Positions 8,762 through 17,397 are shown, counted from the stretch's first letter. The stretch: 64,000 nt of DNA from Colwellia sp. MB3u-45 (GCF_014077005.1 NZ_JACGVC010000044.1:186001-250000); one strand, 5' to 3'. Program-made: numbers and translations. Notes: a model not told the origin generated them from the sequence alone.

Positions 8762-9301
8762 ATGAAACGGATAATGCTTTGTAGCCTAATGTTGATGCTT
8801 TTATGCGCTTCATTTTCAACGACAGCGGGGAAAAAACACTGCCAAGACTATCGTCAAAAACTCGATAATATTCAAGCGCAACAACGCCAAGCCAGTACAC
8901 ATAAACGCAGTCATAGTTTGTCGAGCAAAGAAGCTAAAGCACGCGATAGATGGTGGCGCTGTGAAACCGGTAAACTTAAAGCTAAGTCTAAAGCTAAAGG
9001 TAAGTCCAAGTCCAAGCAAGAGAAGAAATCAAAGCAAAAGCTCGCTAGTAAGAAAGCACAAAATAAAAACCGTAGTCAATCCGCTGCCCTTAAGCTATAC
9101 AAAAATAGTAAAGCTTTAGTGCCTTTTGCTAGCAATAACCCTCTAGTGATGCGTTCAAAATATCAAGGTGAACAGTTACAGGCTTGGCTGGTATTTTATC
9201 AACCAGCGAAAAAGTGTGCTCGACCAAAATCTATACAAGATTTTGCTAAATGTGTTGAAGACAAGCGTAGCCAACAAACTGAATTTGAAAACAGCTATTA
9301 A
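8762..9301 (+). CDS. Secreted Lys/Ser-rich protein of unknown function
   Basis: A 179-residue protein I do not recognise. Residues 1-22 form a convincing signal peptide (MKR, then a Leu/Met-rich core, cleavage near TAG). The middle (about 71-105) is a low-complexity basic tract of KSK, KAK and KGK units with no hydrophobic core, probably disordered and able to bind DNA, RNA or anionic polymers (inference). Four cysteines remain after processing (27, 67, 152, 164), suggesting two disulfides holding N- and C-terminal globular parts together. It follows the divergent ligase gene with 219 bases between starts. It is adjacent to an exported DNA ligase, but no functional link is shown. Confidence 0.75.
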   Translation: MKRIMLCSLMLMLLCASFSTTAGKKHCQDYRQKLDNIQAQQRQASTHKRSHSLSSKEAKARDRWWRCETGKLKAKSKAKGKSKSKQEKKSKQKLASKKAQNKNRSQSAALKLYKNSKALVPFASNNPLVMRSKYQGEQLQAWLVFYQPAKKCARPKSIQDFAKCVEDKRSQQTEFENSY

Positions 9302-9491
9302 GCTTGTGTTTGTAATATTCACGAATTGATTGTCTTTTACACCACTTGAGTATCATGACTTCAAGGTGTTTTGAATTTAGTTGTTTGATAACTAATGATA
9401 ATTATTTTTGGAACGGCTTTTGCTCTTAACTTGTTAAGTAGGATTGTTAAATAGGCTTATAGACAAGTTAACAGTAAAGAGGGCGTAAAGT

Positions 9492-9746
9492 ATGCAAAAA
9501 AATAGACTATTAAAAATAAAGCGCATCGCAAGCATTATGCTAGGTTTTTTATGCTTATTGCTCGGTATGGTTTTTATCTTACTGCCTGGCCCTGCGATGA
9601 TTTTTATACCGCTGGGTTTAGCGATGTTAAGTTTGGAATACCCGTGGGCAAAAATAGGCTTAAAAAAAAGCCAAGGCTACTTTCGTCAAGCGGCAGTAAA
9701 AACAGATCAAGGTTTGTCTTGGTTGGGGAGAAAATTAGGTCGTTAA
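9492..9746 (+). CDS. Small PGPGW-type transmembrane protein
   Basis: An 84-residue membrane protein with a hydrophobic hairpin from about residues 11-47. It contains LLPGPAMIFIPLGLAMLSLEYPWAK (two pieces: PGPA at 32-35, then a second helix and YPWAK), matching the putative PGPGW transmembrane family, except that the last two motif residues are AM instead of GW. Function is unknown in the family. A GAGGG ribosome site lies 9 bases before ATG. It ends near a bidirectional terminator shared with the convergent DUF3581 gene. Confidence 0.8.
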   Translation: MQKNRLLKIKRIASIMLGFLCLLLGMVFILLPGPAMIFIPLGLAMLSLEYPWAKIGLKKSQGYFRQAAVKTDQGLSWLGRKLGR

Positions 9747-9801
9747 TAGCAGGTGAGATGTGATTGTAACGGCTTGCATAGTGCTTAATTTAAGCGCTAA
9801 T

Positions 9802-9841
9802 AAAAGTGAGTCATTAGCTTTAATCTCAATGACTCACTTTT
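9802..9841. terminator. Bidirectional rho-independent terminator
   Basis: A perfect 14-bp stem (AAAAGTGAGTCATT at 9802-9815; AATGACTCACTTTT at 9828-9841) flanked by A and T tracts on both sides. It serves the PGPGW gene (plus) and the DUF3581 gene (minus), which converge here. Confidence 0.9.
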
Positions 9842-9850
9842 ATTATATCG

Positions 9851-10567
9851 TTAACTTTTCTGGGCGATATACTGGGCTTTAGTATGATTATATTGCGTGA
9901 CAATACTATCAATGGTCTCTTGGCAGTAGTCTCGCAAGCCACTTAGTAGCATGAACTTTTTACCGTGGCCGATGATTTTTTCTTGTGAAACTAAATCAAA
10001 TGATAAACAGGCGTTACCGCGTTTGCCTTCTATCGCTAAAGTGGTTGAAGATAAACGTAAGGTGATATCTTGAAAATCAAGATTATCCAGTTTAATAGAC
10101 ATACTTTCATACATAACCATAGGGCGAGTTGGGTTGATCATCACCTTATTCTTTTGCATTAAGTCGACCAAAATATGTGGAAAAGTATGTCCTGAAAATT
10201 CAACATAAGCGCGCGTTAATGCTTCAATCGATTGGCTATTTTTTGTGTGATTACCGGCCACCGACATATTCAAATATTCTTTTTGTTTATCGTCAGTAAT
10301 ACGCGCGGTGCTGTTGATTTCTGTTGGAATATTTAAGGTAGTGGCGTCTGTGACCATACCAGAAAATCTAAAGCTCATTTCTTGGTGCAATCCTGCGCGC
10401 TCTAATATTAATGAAAACAGTAAGTCACCTGGAACACAAAAGCGTTTAGCGTTTATGTCATGTAGAGGATTAAAATCATCAGCAATTTGTTTAGCAAAAT
10501 CACTCGCCTGTTGACGTGTGAAACTAATTTTATCATCCGAAATTCGGCAATAATTCTCTAAAAACAT
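9851..10567 (-). CDS. DUF3581-family protein
   Basis: A 238-residue cytoplasmic protein, recognised as DUF3581, a family found in Vibrio, Shewanella and relatives. The opening YCRISDDKISFTRQQASDFAKQIA and the following DFNPLHDINAKRFCVPGDLLFSL are reminiscent of hot-dog-fold (MaoC-like) dehydratases, where DFNPLH would be the active-site region; whether it acts on acyl thioesters is inference only. No signal peptide or membrane segment. It reads away from YhbQ with a 116-base gap on the same strand, so it may be co-transcribed with it. Function unknown. Confidence 0.82.
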   Translation of the reverse strand: MFLENYCRISDDKISFTRQQASDFAKQIADDFNPLHDINAKRFCVPGDLLFSLILERAGLHQEMSFRFSGMVTDATTLNIPTEINSTARITDDKQKEYLNMSVAGNHTKNSQSIEALTRAYVEFSGHTFPHILVDLMQKNKVMINPTRPMVMYESMSIKLDNLDFQDITLRLSSTTLAIEGKRGNACLSFDLVSQEKIIGHGKKFMLLSGLRDYCQETIDSIVTQYNHTKAQYIAQKS

Positions 10568-10683
10568 GGAGTCTTGTCATCACTTTAAGCTATTGAAATC
10601 GGTGCTATTCTATCAGTATGCTTAGTCAAAATCGAAGCTTATTAATATTTAACTGACAAAGCAGACCAGTAAAACTAAGGCCT

Positions 10684-10950
10684 TTAAGCTAACAGCTGCA
10701 GCGAATAGTTATAAACGAGTTGTTCTTTATTATGTTTGCTAAGTTGCTTAAGTTGATACTCGCGACGACTTGCTTGCTGTCGATTTGGTTGAGATTCAGC
10801 GTAAGCTAAAGTTACCGGACGGCGAGCTCGGGTATATTTTGCCGCTTTTTTGTTACATTCGTTGTGCTCAAGTACCCGTCGTTCAAGTGAGGTGGTAATA
10901 CCCGCATAAAGGCTATTGTCGGCACAACGAAGAAAATAAACGTACCACAT
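10684..10950 (-). CDS. GIY-YIG nuclease-superfamily protein (YhbQ/UPF0213 type)
   Basis: An 88-residue single-domain GIY-YIG protein. The two halves of the motif are YVYFL (residues 3-7) and YAGIT (15-19), followed by the conserved Arg in LERRVLEHN and the KAAKYTRARRPV segment of the UPF0213 family. E. coli YhbQ has been reported to have DNase activity. It lies back to back with the DUF2797 gene, which also has a GIY-YIG-like block. No strong ribosome site is visible. Confidence 0.92.
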   Translation of the reverse strand: MWYVYFLRCADNSLYAGITTSLERRVLEHNECNKKAAKYTRARRPVTLAYAESQPNRQQASRREYQLKQLSKHNKEQLVYNYSLQLLA

Positions 10951-11089
10951 AGTAATAAAGTCTGATCAGAGAGCTAATGATGCATTTTCGCAATTTTTTT
11001 GTTGAGATTCGAGATAAAAATGAATTAATACTGGCTGCTAGTTGGTGATTTTTATACTATTGCCACCTGAAAAAATAATAGGTTGAGAT

Positions 11090-11923
11090 ATGTTGCAAAC
11101 AGAAACAGGTGCTTTACGCAAAATGCGTGCGGATTTAGCGGCAGATGGTACGGTAAATTACCGTATGGTGCTCGGTGAGCAAGAAGTTGAGTTAAATCCC
11201 CTAATAGGCAAGCACCTAACGCTGAATTTTAGTGGTCATATAGATTGTCAGCATTGTGGCAGAAAAGTCAAAAAAAGTTATGCTCAAGGTTATTGTTTTC
11301 CTTGTATGCAAAAACTTGCGCAATGTGACATGTGTATCATGAAACCAGAAACTTGCCACTTTGAACAAGGCACTTGTCGAGAGCCAGAATGGGGCGAAAG
11401 TAATTGTATGATCCCGCATTATGTCTATCTCGCCAATACCTCAGGTTTAAAGGTTGGCATTACCCGTCATACACAAATTCCAACGCGTTGGATTGACCAG
11501 GGTGCTACTCAGGCATTACCTATCTTTAAAGTCAGCACTCGCTTACAGTCAGGGTTAGTAGAAGTTGCTTTAGCTGAATTTATTGCGGATAAAACCAATT
11601 GGCGGGCAATGCTTAAAGGCAGTGCAGAAGCGATAGATTTAAAAGTTATTGCTGAAGAACTCAAGCCTAAAATCGCCGAAAAATTGGCAAGTGTTAGCTT
11701 AAAATATGGTGCTGATGCCGTGACTGAGTTGGATGAGGATGTGGTTAACTTGCATTTCCCCGTTAAGCAATATTTAACAAAAATATCATCTTTTAATTTT
11801 GATAAAACGCCCGAAGTTTCAGGTGTTTTACTCGGGATAAAAGGGCAATATTTGATTTTTGAAACCGGTGTGATTAATTTACGTAAATTTACGTCATATC
11901 ATGTTAGTTTGCAGGTAAGTTAA
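11090..11923 (+). CDS. DUF2797 protein with Cys-rich zinc-finger-like and GIY-YIG-like parts
   Basis: A 277-residue protein of the DUF2797 family. The first 110 residues contain nine cysteines, with pairs C53-x2-C56, C69-x2-C72 and C79-x2-C82 and further Cys at 89, 96 and 106, suggesting one or two zinc sites. It then has HYVYLANTSGLKVGIT (110-125) followed by PTRWIDQGA, which looks like the GIY-YIG fold core (YVY...KVGIT...R). The C-terminal third is not recognisable. A nucleic-acid-binding or nuclease role is plausible but unproven. AGGTTGAG upstream serves as ribosome site. Divergent from the YhbQ-type gene, 139 bases between starts. Confidence 0.82.
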   Translation: MLQTETGALRKMRADLAADGTVNYRMVLGEQEVELNPLIGKHLTLNFSGHIDCQHCGRKVKKSYAQGYCFPCMQKLAQCDMCIMKPETCHFEQGTCREPEWGESNCMIPHYVYLANTSGLKVGITRHTQIPTRWIDQGATQALPIFKVSTRLQSGLVEVALAEFIADKTNWRAMLKGSAEAIDLKVIAEELKPKIAEKLASVSLKYGADAVTELDEDVVNLHFPVKQYLTKISSFNFDKTPEVSGVLLGIKGQYLIFETGVINLRKFTSYHVSLQVS

Positions 11924-12036
11924 TTATTGCCAAGGATAATCAATTTACCTAGGATAGATTATATTTTAACTATTACGGGGCGGTTTAATTTTACCGCTAC
12001 GTGAGTTATAGCGATAAAAGAGATGTGAGGATCATT

Positions 12037-12885
12037 ATGAAGAATGTGAACGATTATGCAAAAGCAGCCGGTGAAATATTTGTACTTTCAGATTCTTTTG
12101 TCCGCATTAAAGAGTTGATTGATGATGAACAGTCAACGATTGACGATATTGCTGATGTTATTCTTTTGGACCCGGCATTAGTAGCAACCATTTTAAAACT
12201 TGCTAATAGCTCATTTTTTAATTATCCAGGAAAAATTGATACTATCTCTAAAGCCTTACTCGTGTTGGGCATTACTGAAGTTTATAATTTAGTGATAGCT
12301 TTTTTTACTAACCGTACCTTTAAAAGAGTGAATGTTGAACAGGACTATTTAGATGACTTTTGGTGTAAAAGTGTGGATTGTGCGCTCATTATCAAATATA
12401 TCGGTAGCAAACTTAATATCCCCAATGCTGAACGCTTGTTTATTATCGGGTTACTACATAACTTGGGTGAGCTTGTTGTTCAGCAAATATCGCCAGAAAA
12501 AATATTAGCGGCTAACAATTTTTCTTCACCACAGCTCCCTTGGGAAAAGCAACATCATGAACTTGGTTTTACTTACGGTGAATGCAGCGCTGAACTTTTA
12601 AAGCAATGGCAATTACCGTACAGCATTATCGAACCTATTCGTAATCAAGATAATAGCGATTTCTCTTACAGCACAGATGAAATTAAACTCTTGTATCTAG
12701 CAAAACGCATAATGTTGAGTCAGTTTGATTGTAGCTCACACCCTATTGAGTTGTTATTAAGCGAAGATGCCTTGCAGCAATTACCGATAGATGAAAACAC
12801 GATACAAGAGGCGATCAATTTTTGTGACTTTGAGCGCTTAAGTATTTTAGCCATTATCAATCCAGGCGCGGCAATGATTTTTTAA
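12037..12885 (+). CDS. HDOD-domain signalling protein (paralogue 2)
   Basis: A 282-residue HDOD protein. The frame is open back to a GTG at 12001, but ATG 12037 is preferred: GTGAGG lies 7 bases before it and the resulting N-terminus (MKNVNDYAKAAGEIF) aligns directly with the paralogue at 3452 (MNALEYAQQANGSF). The HDOD core is at about residues 25-200: VILLDPALVATILKLANSS, YPGKIDTISKALLVLG, NAERLFIIGLLHNLGELVV. No other domain is attached. The two copies are about 8 kb apart on the same strand, implying an old duplication. Role in signalling is inferred from the family only. Confidence 0.88.
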   Translation: MKNVNDYAKAAGEIFVLSDSFVRIKELIDDEQSTIDDIADVILLDPALVATILKLANSSFFNYPGKIDTISKALLVLGITEVYNLVIAFFTNRTFKRVNVEQDYLDDFWCKSVDCALIIKYIGSKLNIPNAERLFIIGLLHNLGELVVQQISPEKILAANNFSSPQLPWEKQHHELGFTYGECSAELLKQWQLPYSIIEPIRNQDNSDFSYSTDEIKLLYLAKRIMLSQFDCSSHPIELLLSEDALQQLPIDENTIQEAINFCDFERLSILAIINPGAAMIF

Positions 12886-12925
12886 TGGTTATGCCATTTC
12901 ATTGTTTATAGCGACATTAACCACA

Positions 12926-12960
12926 ACTTATATTGATACTTTACATGCATCAATATAAGT
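12926..12960. terminator. Terminator-like hairpin after HDOD gene
   Basis: A perfect 12-bp stem (ACTTATATTGAT at 12926-12937 with its complement at 12949-12960), 11-base loop. It is AT-rich and lacks a T run, so termination is uncertain. Confidence 0.4.
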
Positions 12961-13113
12961 CTTAATACCAGTCTCTAGTCATTAATAAAGCGCTAGCGGT
13001 GATGTTTTTTTAATGATCTTTTGGTTTTAAAAAACCTCAACGGCTGCTTGAGTATCAGCTTTTAATCCCTCACTGAAAACTTCAACAATTCTGCTTAATA
13101 TCAGCCTTTAATG

Positions 13114-13161
13114 CCTCATTGAATACCTCATTGAATACCTCATTGAATACCTCATTGAAAC
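13114..13161. repeat. 12-bp tandem repeat, four copies
   Basis: Three exact copies of CCTCATTGAATA (13114-13149) plus a fourth with a changed end (CCTCATTGAAAC). It lies about 300 bases upstream of glnK; no function is known. Confidence 0.9.
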
Positions 13162-13335
13162 CTCCCCCTTTAGCTTAATGCCATTAGGTCTTTAGTTTTT
13201 ACATTAATGCCTGACATATCAGTTTGTACAAAAATATAGCTATTAAGCCTTACTCATTTAGCTCTGTTTTAATGGAGAGGGGCTAATTTTTCTTGCTGAA
13301 AATATTGCACCAGTAGCTGACAAATAAATTTCATA

Positions 13336-13352
13336 CGCACTATCCTGGTGCG
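13336..13352. promoter_or_regulatory. NtrC-binding site upstream of glnK-amtB
   Basis: CGCACTATCCTGGTGCG is a 17-bp near-palindrome that differs from the enterobacterial NtrC consensus (TGCAC-N7-GTGCA) only at its two outermost bases. A second, half-conserved site starts 30 bases upstream (TTGCACCAG, 13305-13313), a spacing close to three helical turns, as in NtrC enhancers. It is about 70 bases upstream of the sigma-54 promoter. Confidence 0.75.
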
Positions 13353-13404
13353 GCAGCATCAAGCTGTAAATTCCTATCTAATTGTTTTTATACAGTATTT
13401 TAAT

Positions 13405-13420
13405 TGGCATGAAGATTGAT
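13405..13420 (+). promoter_or_regulatory. Sigma-54 (RpoN) promoter of glnK-amtB
   Basis: TGGCATGAAGATTGAT matches the TGGCACG-N4-TTGCW pattern: the -24 GG is at 13406-13407 and the -12 element reads TTGAT in place of TTGCA, with correct spacing. Position 35 bases before the glnK start and the upstream NtrC site support it. The -12 C-to-A change is a weakness. Confidence 0.65.
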
Positions 13421-13439
13421 AAGTATTAGTTAATAATAA

Positions 13440-13793
<354 letters not shown>

Positions 13794-13803
13794 GAGCAAA
13801 ATT

Positions 13804-15069
13804 ATGGAACAAAATATTTTTCAACTTCAGTACGCAATGGATACCTTTTATTTCCTCATTTGTGGCGCCTTGGTAATGTGGATGGCGGCAGGCTTCTCAA
13901 TGTTAGAAGCCGGTTTAGTTCGAGCCAAAAATACCACAGAAATTTTGACTAAAAATGTCGCGCTCTATGCGATTTCTTGCATGATGTACTTATTTGTTGG
14001 TTACGACATTATGTATGGCGGCGGCATGTTCTTATCCGGTATTGAAACGGTAGATCCCGCCAAGGTATTAGAAGACTTTTCAGCACGAGAAGATGGCTTT
14101 ACCGGTGCAGCAATATATTCGGCGGCATCTGATTTCTTTTTCCAAGTAGTTTTTGTTGCCACTGCTATGTCAATTGTCTCTGGTGCAGTAGCTGAGCGCA
14201 TGAAACTATGGGCCTTTTTAGCCTTTGCGGTCGTGTTAACCGGCGTTATATACCCAATGGAAGGTAGCTGGACTTGGGGCGGTAATGCTGTTTTTGGTTT
14301 ATATACTCTCTCTGAACTGGGTTTTTCTGACTTTGCTGGCTCGGGTATCGTACATATGGCAGGTGCAGCCGCGGCATTAGCGGGTGTTTTACTGTTAGGA
14401 GCACGTAAAGGTAAATACGGTAAAAATGGCCAAATAAACGCTATACCAGGCTCAAACCTGCCAATGGCAACGTTAGGAACCTTTATTTTATGGATGGGTT
14501 GGTTTGGCTTTAACGGTGGTTCAGTATTAAAACTTGGCGATATTGCGAGTTCACACTCAGTCGCTATGGTATTTCTAAATACCAATGCAGCAGCAGCGGC
14601 AGGTGCAATCTCGGCGTTAGTTCTAGCTAAATTGCTCTTTAAAAAAGCAGATTTAACTATGGCGTTAAATGGTGCTTTGGCAGGGCTAGTGGTTATTACG
14701 GCAGAGCCATCAACACCAACACCTATTCAGGCCACCTTGTTTGGCGCTATTGCAGGTATTGTGGTGGTGTTATCCATTATCAGCTTAGATAAAATAAAAA
14801 TTGATGATCCGGTGGGTGCTATCTCAGTACACGGCGTGGTTGGTTTACTGGGCTTATTATTAGTGCCATTAACCAATAGTGCATCAAGCTTTAGCGGGCA
14901 ATTAATTGGTGCTGCAACCATTTTTGTTTGGGTGTTTTCTACTAGTTTTGTGGTCTGGTTTGTGCTGAAAAAAATTATCGGTATCAGAGTCAGCGAAGAC
15001 GAAGAATATGAAGGTTGTGATCAATCTGATTGTGGTATGGAAGCCTATCCAGAGTTTACTCGTGGCTAA
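13804..15069 (+). CDS. amtB: Ammonium transporter
   Basis: A 421-residue inner-membrane Amt-family ammonium channel with about 11 hydrophobic segments, active as a trimer gated by the P-II protein encoded just upstream. The pore histidine pair is visible in GIVHMAGAAAALAG and ISVHGVVGLLG, and the family block GAVAERMKLWAF is intact. The N-terminal segment is not a cleaved signal as in E. coli AmtB; it reads straight into TM1. The cytosolic tail after the last helix is short and Asp/Glu/Cys-rich (EDEEYEGCDQSDCGM). A strong ribosome site AGGAG lies upstream, and a terminator follows at 15103. Confidence 0.97.
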   Translation: MEQNIFQLQYAMDTFYFLICGALVMWMAAGFSMLEAGLVRAKNTTEILTKNVALYAISCMMYLFVGYDIMYGGGMFLSGIETVDPAKVLEDFSAREDGFTGAAIYSAASDFFFQVVFVATAMSIVSGAVAERMKLWAFLAFAVVLTGVIYPMEGSWTWGGNAVFGLYTLSELGFSDFAGSGIVHMAGAAAALAGVLLLGARKGKYGKNGQINAIPGSNLPMATLGTFILWMGWFGFNGGSVLKLGDIASSHSVAMVFLNTNAAAAAGAISALVLAKLLFKKADLTMALNGALAGLVVITAEPSTPTPIQATLFGAIAGIVVVLSIISLDKIKIDDPVGAISVHGVVGLLGLLLVPLTNSASSFSGQLIGAATIFVWVFSTSFVVWFVLKKIIGIRVSEDEEYEGCDQSDCGMEAYPEFTRG

Positions 15070-15102
15070 ATAACTTAGGTTAATAAAGCGATTAAAACAT
15101 TA

Positions 15103-15138
15103 AAAAGCCTGTGTCTTAACTTACACAGGCTTTTATTA
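15103..15138 (+). terminator. Rho-independent terminator of glnK-amtB
   Basis: A 12-bp stem (AAAAGCCTGTGT at 15103-15114; ACACAGGCTTTT at 15123-15134), 8-base loop, then T/A-rich sequence; 34 bases past the amtB stop. Confidence 0.9.
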
Positions 15139-15275
15139 TTTTAATGGCTCAACACTCAGTTTGATTATTTATAACAGAGCAAGAGTTTGAAATATTTATC
15201 AAAGTTCTACTACCATTAGTCATAAAGTGTGTAAGATTAAGTTATTAACCGATATGTTTATGAGTGGATTGTTAG

Positions 15276-16199
15276 ATGGCAAGAGAGCAGTTTGGTGTTT
15301 GTGCAGAGCCCAGCCTTCACGGATATTATTTATTATTTAATGCGTTAGATGATAAAAATTTATTTTTACGTAAAGCACTATCGCGTTTACCCGCCTTATT
15401 TGATAAATATGCTGACCGTTTTTCAGAAGCCAATTTAGCGGGCGTTATTGCGATTGGCACAAACTTTTGGGATGAACTTTACCCGCAAGGACGGCCTAAG
15501 CATTTACGTCAATTTCCAGAAATGGCGATAGAAGACCGCACCGCTCCAGCAAATAACTATGATCTTTATATCGAAATTCGTGGTGACCGAGCTGACGTAA
15601 ATCATATTGTTGCGACAAAAGTTTGTCAGTTATTAGCAGATAGTGTTGAATTGGTTGAGCAAGTTCGAGCGTTTCGCTTTTTAGATGGCCGAGACTTAAC
15701 CGGCTTTGTTGATGGCACTGAAAATCCACAAGGCCATCACCGTCGTCGTGTTGCGCTGATCACCGACGCACAAGATGCCGAATTTTCTGCCGGTAGTTAC
15801 CTGCATATCCAGCGTTATCGCCATAACTTAAATTTGTGGAACTCATTGGAAGTTAAAGAACAAGAAGACGTTTTCTCACGTACTAAAGTGAACAATGAAG
15901 AGTATTCAGAAGAAAATAAAGCGCCATCTTCGCATATTAAGCGGGTTAATTTAAAAGACAGTGCAGGCAATAGCCTTGAAATATTACGCCAAAGTATGCC
16001 GTACGGTGATATGAAGCTCCAAGGCTTGTTCTTCGTCGCTTATTGTCACTCGCCTGAGCCTTTTGAATTAATGCTAAAAAGTATGATTGCTGGTGATGCT
16101 CATGGCCATAGTGATCATCTACTCAAGTATACACAAGCGGAAACGGGGGCTGCATTTTTTGTACCTAGCTTAAATGTTTTGGCACAGCTTGGTCACTAA
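15276..16199 (+). CDS. yfeX: Dyp-type haem peroxidase (YfeX-like)
   Basis: A 307-residue cytoplasmic dye-decolorising peroxidase of the YfeX class. The distal motif GFVDGTENP (residues 143-151, with Asp146) is complete; His220 in PSSHIKRVN is the expected proximal haem ligand and Arg238 in GNSLEILRQ the distal arginine, all at positions close to E. coli YfeX. No signal peptide and no encapsulin-targeting tail or encapsulin gene nearby, so it is probably cytosolic. It oxidises organic substrates with H2O2; the natural substrate is unclear. Single gene, convergent with argR. Confidence 0.93.
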   Translation: MAREQFGVCAEPSLHGYYLLFNALDDKNLFLRKALSRLPALFDKYADRFSEANLAGVIAIGTNFWDELYPQGRPKHLRQFPEMAIEDRTAPANNYDLYIEIRGDRADVNHIVATKVCQLLADSVELVEQVRAFRFLDGRDLTGFVDGTENPQGHHRRRVALITDAQDAEFSAGSYLHIQRYRHNLNLWNSLEVKEQEDVFSRTKVNNEEYSEENKAPSSHIKRVNLKDSAGNSLEILRQSMPYGDMKLQGLFFVAYCHSPEPFELMLKSMIAGDAHGHSDHLLKYTQAETGAAFFVPSLNVLAQLGH

Positions 16200-16217
16200 T
16201 ACTGGGCATTTTAGTGC

Positions 16218-16253
16218 CAACGCTATATTGTTTGGCAGATAAATATAGCGTTG
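16218..16253. terminator. Long hairpin between convergent yfeX and argR
   Basis: A perfect 12-bp stem (CAACGCTATATT at 16218-16229; AATATAGCGTTG at 16242-16253) with a 12-base loop, starting 18 bases past the yfeX stop. There is no T run on either side, so it may act as an mRNA 3'-end stabiliser rather than a terminator. Confidence 0.45.
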
Positions 16254-16303
16254 AGCGACACCTAATTAAACCTAATAAGTAAACCCCATCCTGAATTAAA
16301 GAC

Positions 16304-16777
16304 TTAAGTTAAGTTTTTCAAAAATAATGCTTCAAGCCTAACAATGGTTTGTTTTATTGCTTTAACGTCAGTCGGGGCAATAAAAATAGTATCATCACCA
16401 GCAATAGTACCAAGTACACCATCACTTTTACTTAAACTGTCGAGCAAGCGCGCGATTAATTGCGCCGCACCAGGACTCGTTCGAATAATCACCATAACGT
16501 CATTGTGCTCAATATCGAGTACTAATTGTTTGAGTGGGCTTTTAGCCGTAGGCATACCCAATTCTGCCGGCAAGCAATAAACCATTTCTTGCCGGGCATT
16601 ACGGGTTCGTACCGCACCAAACTTGCTTAGCATACGCGATACTTTCGACTGACTAATATTTTCAAAGCCTTGAGATTTTAAGGCTTCGGCAATATCAGCT
16701 TGTGAACTAAATTGTTCTTGCTTTAATAAATCTTTGAATGCTTGTACTAAAGCTTCTTGTTTTTGTTGTCCGCTCAT
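16304..16777 (-). CDS. argR: Arginine repressor
   Basis: A 157-residue hexameric repressor of arginine biosynthesis. The N-terminal winged helix contains [20 protein letters not shown], and the C-terminal oligomerisation/arginine-binding domain contains [13 protein letters not shown], whose two Asp residues contact arginine. Length equals that of E. coli ArgR (156). It is divergent from mdh with a 620-base gap, the same neighbourhood as in E. coli and Shewanella/Vibrio. ArgR autoregulation is common, but I could not point to a convincing ARG box in the AT-rich gap. Confidence 0.96.
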   Translation of the reverse strand: MSGQQKQEALVQAFKDLLKQEQFSSQADIAEALKSQGFENISQSKVSRMLSKFGAVRTRNARQEMVYCLPAELGMPTAKSPLKQLVLDIEHNDVMVIIRTSPGAAQLIARLLDSLSKSDGVLGTIAGDDTIFIAPTDVKAIKQTIVRLEALFLKNLT

Positions 16778-17397
16778 ATAGGTCCACTACTTGATAAAAA
16801 TTAGGGTCGACTATTATTGATATATAATACCTACTTAAGACCTAAGTATTATTTCATAATTTTTATTATACGTTATCCTTATAAGGCAATACAGGTTAAT
16901 AATTCTCAGTCTACCAACTCTATTAAGTCTGTTAAGTTTACTAAGTTAATTTAAGTCTGAGCCGGCTAAGTTAAGTCGTGCAGAAAACAAATTTAACCGT
17001 ATAGGGTTATAGCCATTTTGCTAAGTTATTGAGCATGAAAGGTTAGCGGCACAGGTTTATAGTTCAAGATGGAAGCTGTGTGTGGGGATCTTTATTAAAA
17101 TTAATAATACCGAACATAAGTCTTATAAACTCGCCATTTGGGTATTTAGTTGTAAACTTATAAGCTTGAAAATAAATCTAATATATCGCTGAATGAATAC
17201 CCTAGGTCAGGCGACTCAGAGGGTAAATACAAGCATAATTATCTATAAAATATTTTGCTTGAGCTAAATTCATTCAGAGGCGCTAAGTTGTACAATAAGT
17301 TAATCTGTTTGGTAAAATCATTGTTTTTTGGCCATTTTTACTATATCTTTTGGCCGACAAATTATTACGTAATTACTCAAATTTCTGGAGACATCGA
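16778..17397. other. argR-mdh divergent intergenic region
   Basis: 620 bases, strongly AT-rich, with no gene of support. Contains a perfect 10-bp inverted repeat (CTGAATGAAT at 17189-17198 and ATTCATTCAG at 17268-17277) 69 bases apart. Its half contains TGAAT/ATTCA, as in ARG-box halves, but the spacing is wrong for one ArgR site. Promoters for argR and mdh must lie here; none is clear enough to mark. Confidence 0.6.

Noticed and set aside
9396-9410. Fur-box-like TGATAAT sequence upstream of the PGPGW gene
   Set aside because: Only the left half matches the Fur core; the gene has no link to iron.
14001-14585. 194-residue open frame on the minus strand inside amtB
   Set aside because: It is fully antisense to the highly conserved amtB frame, has low-complexity Ala/Pro/Lys/Thr composition and no recognisable domain.
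17189-17277. ARG box in the argR-mdh gap
   Set aside because: The 10-bp inverted repeat contains TGAAT/ATTCA, but the arms are 69 bases apart and do not form an 18-bp ARG box.
17350-17397. Upstream start for mdh
   Set aside because: The extra residues are not found in other Mdh proteins, and CTGGAG supports ATG 17398.
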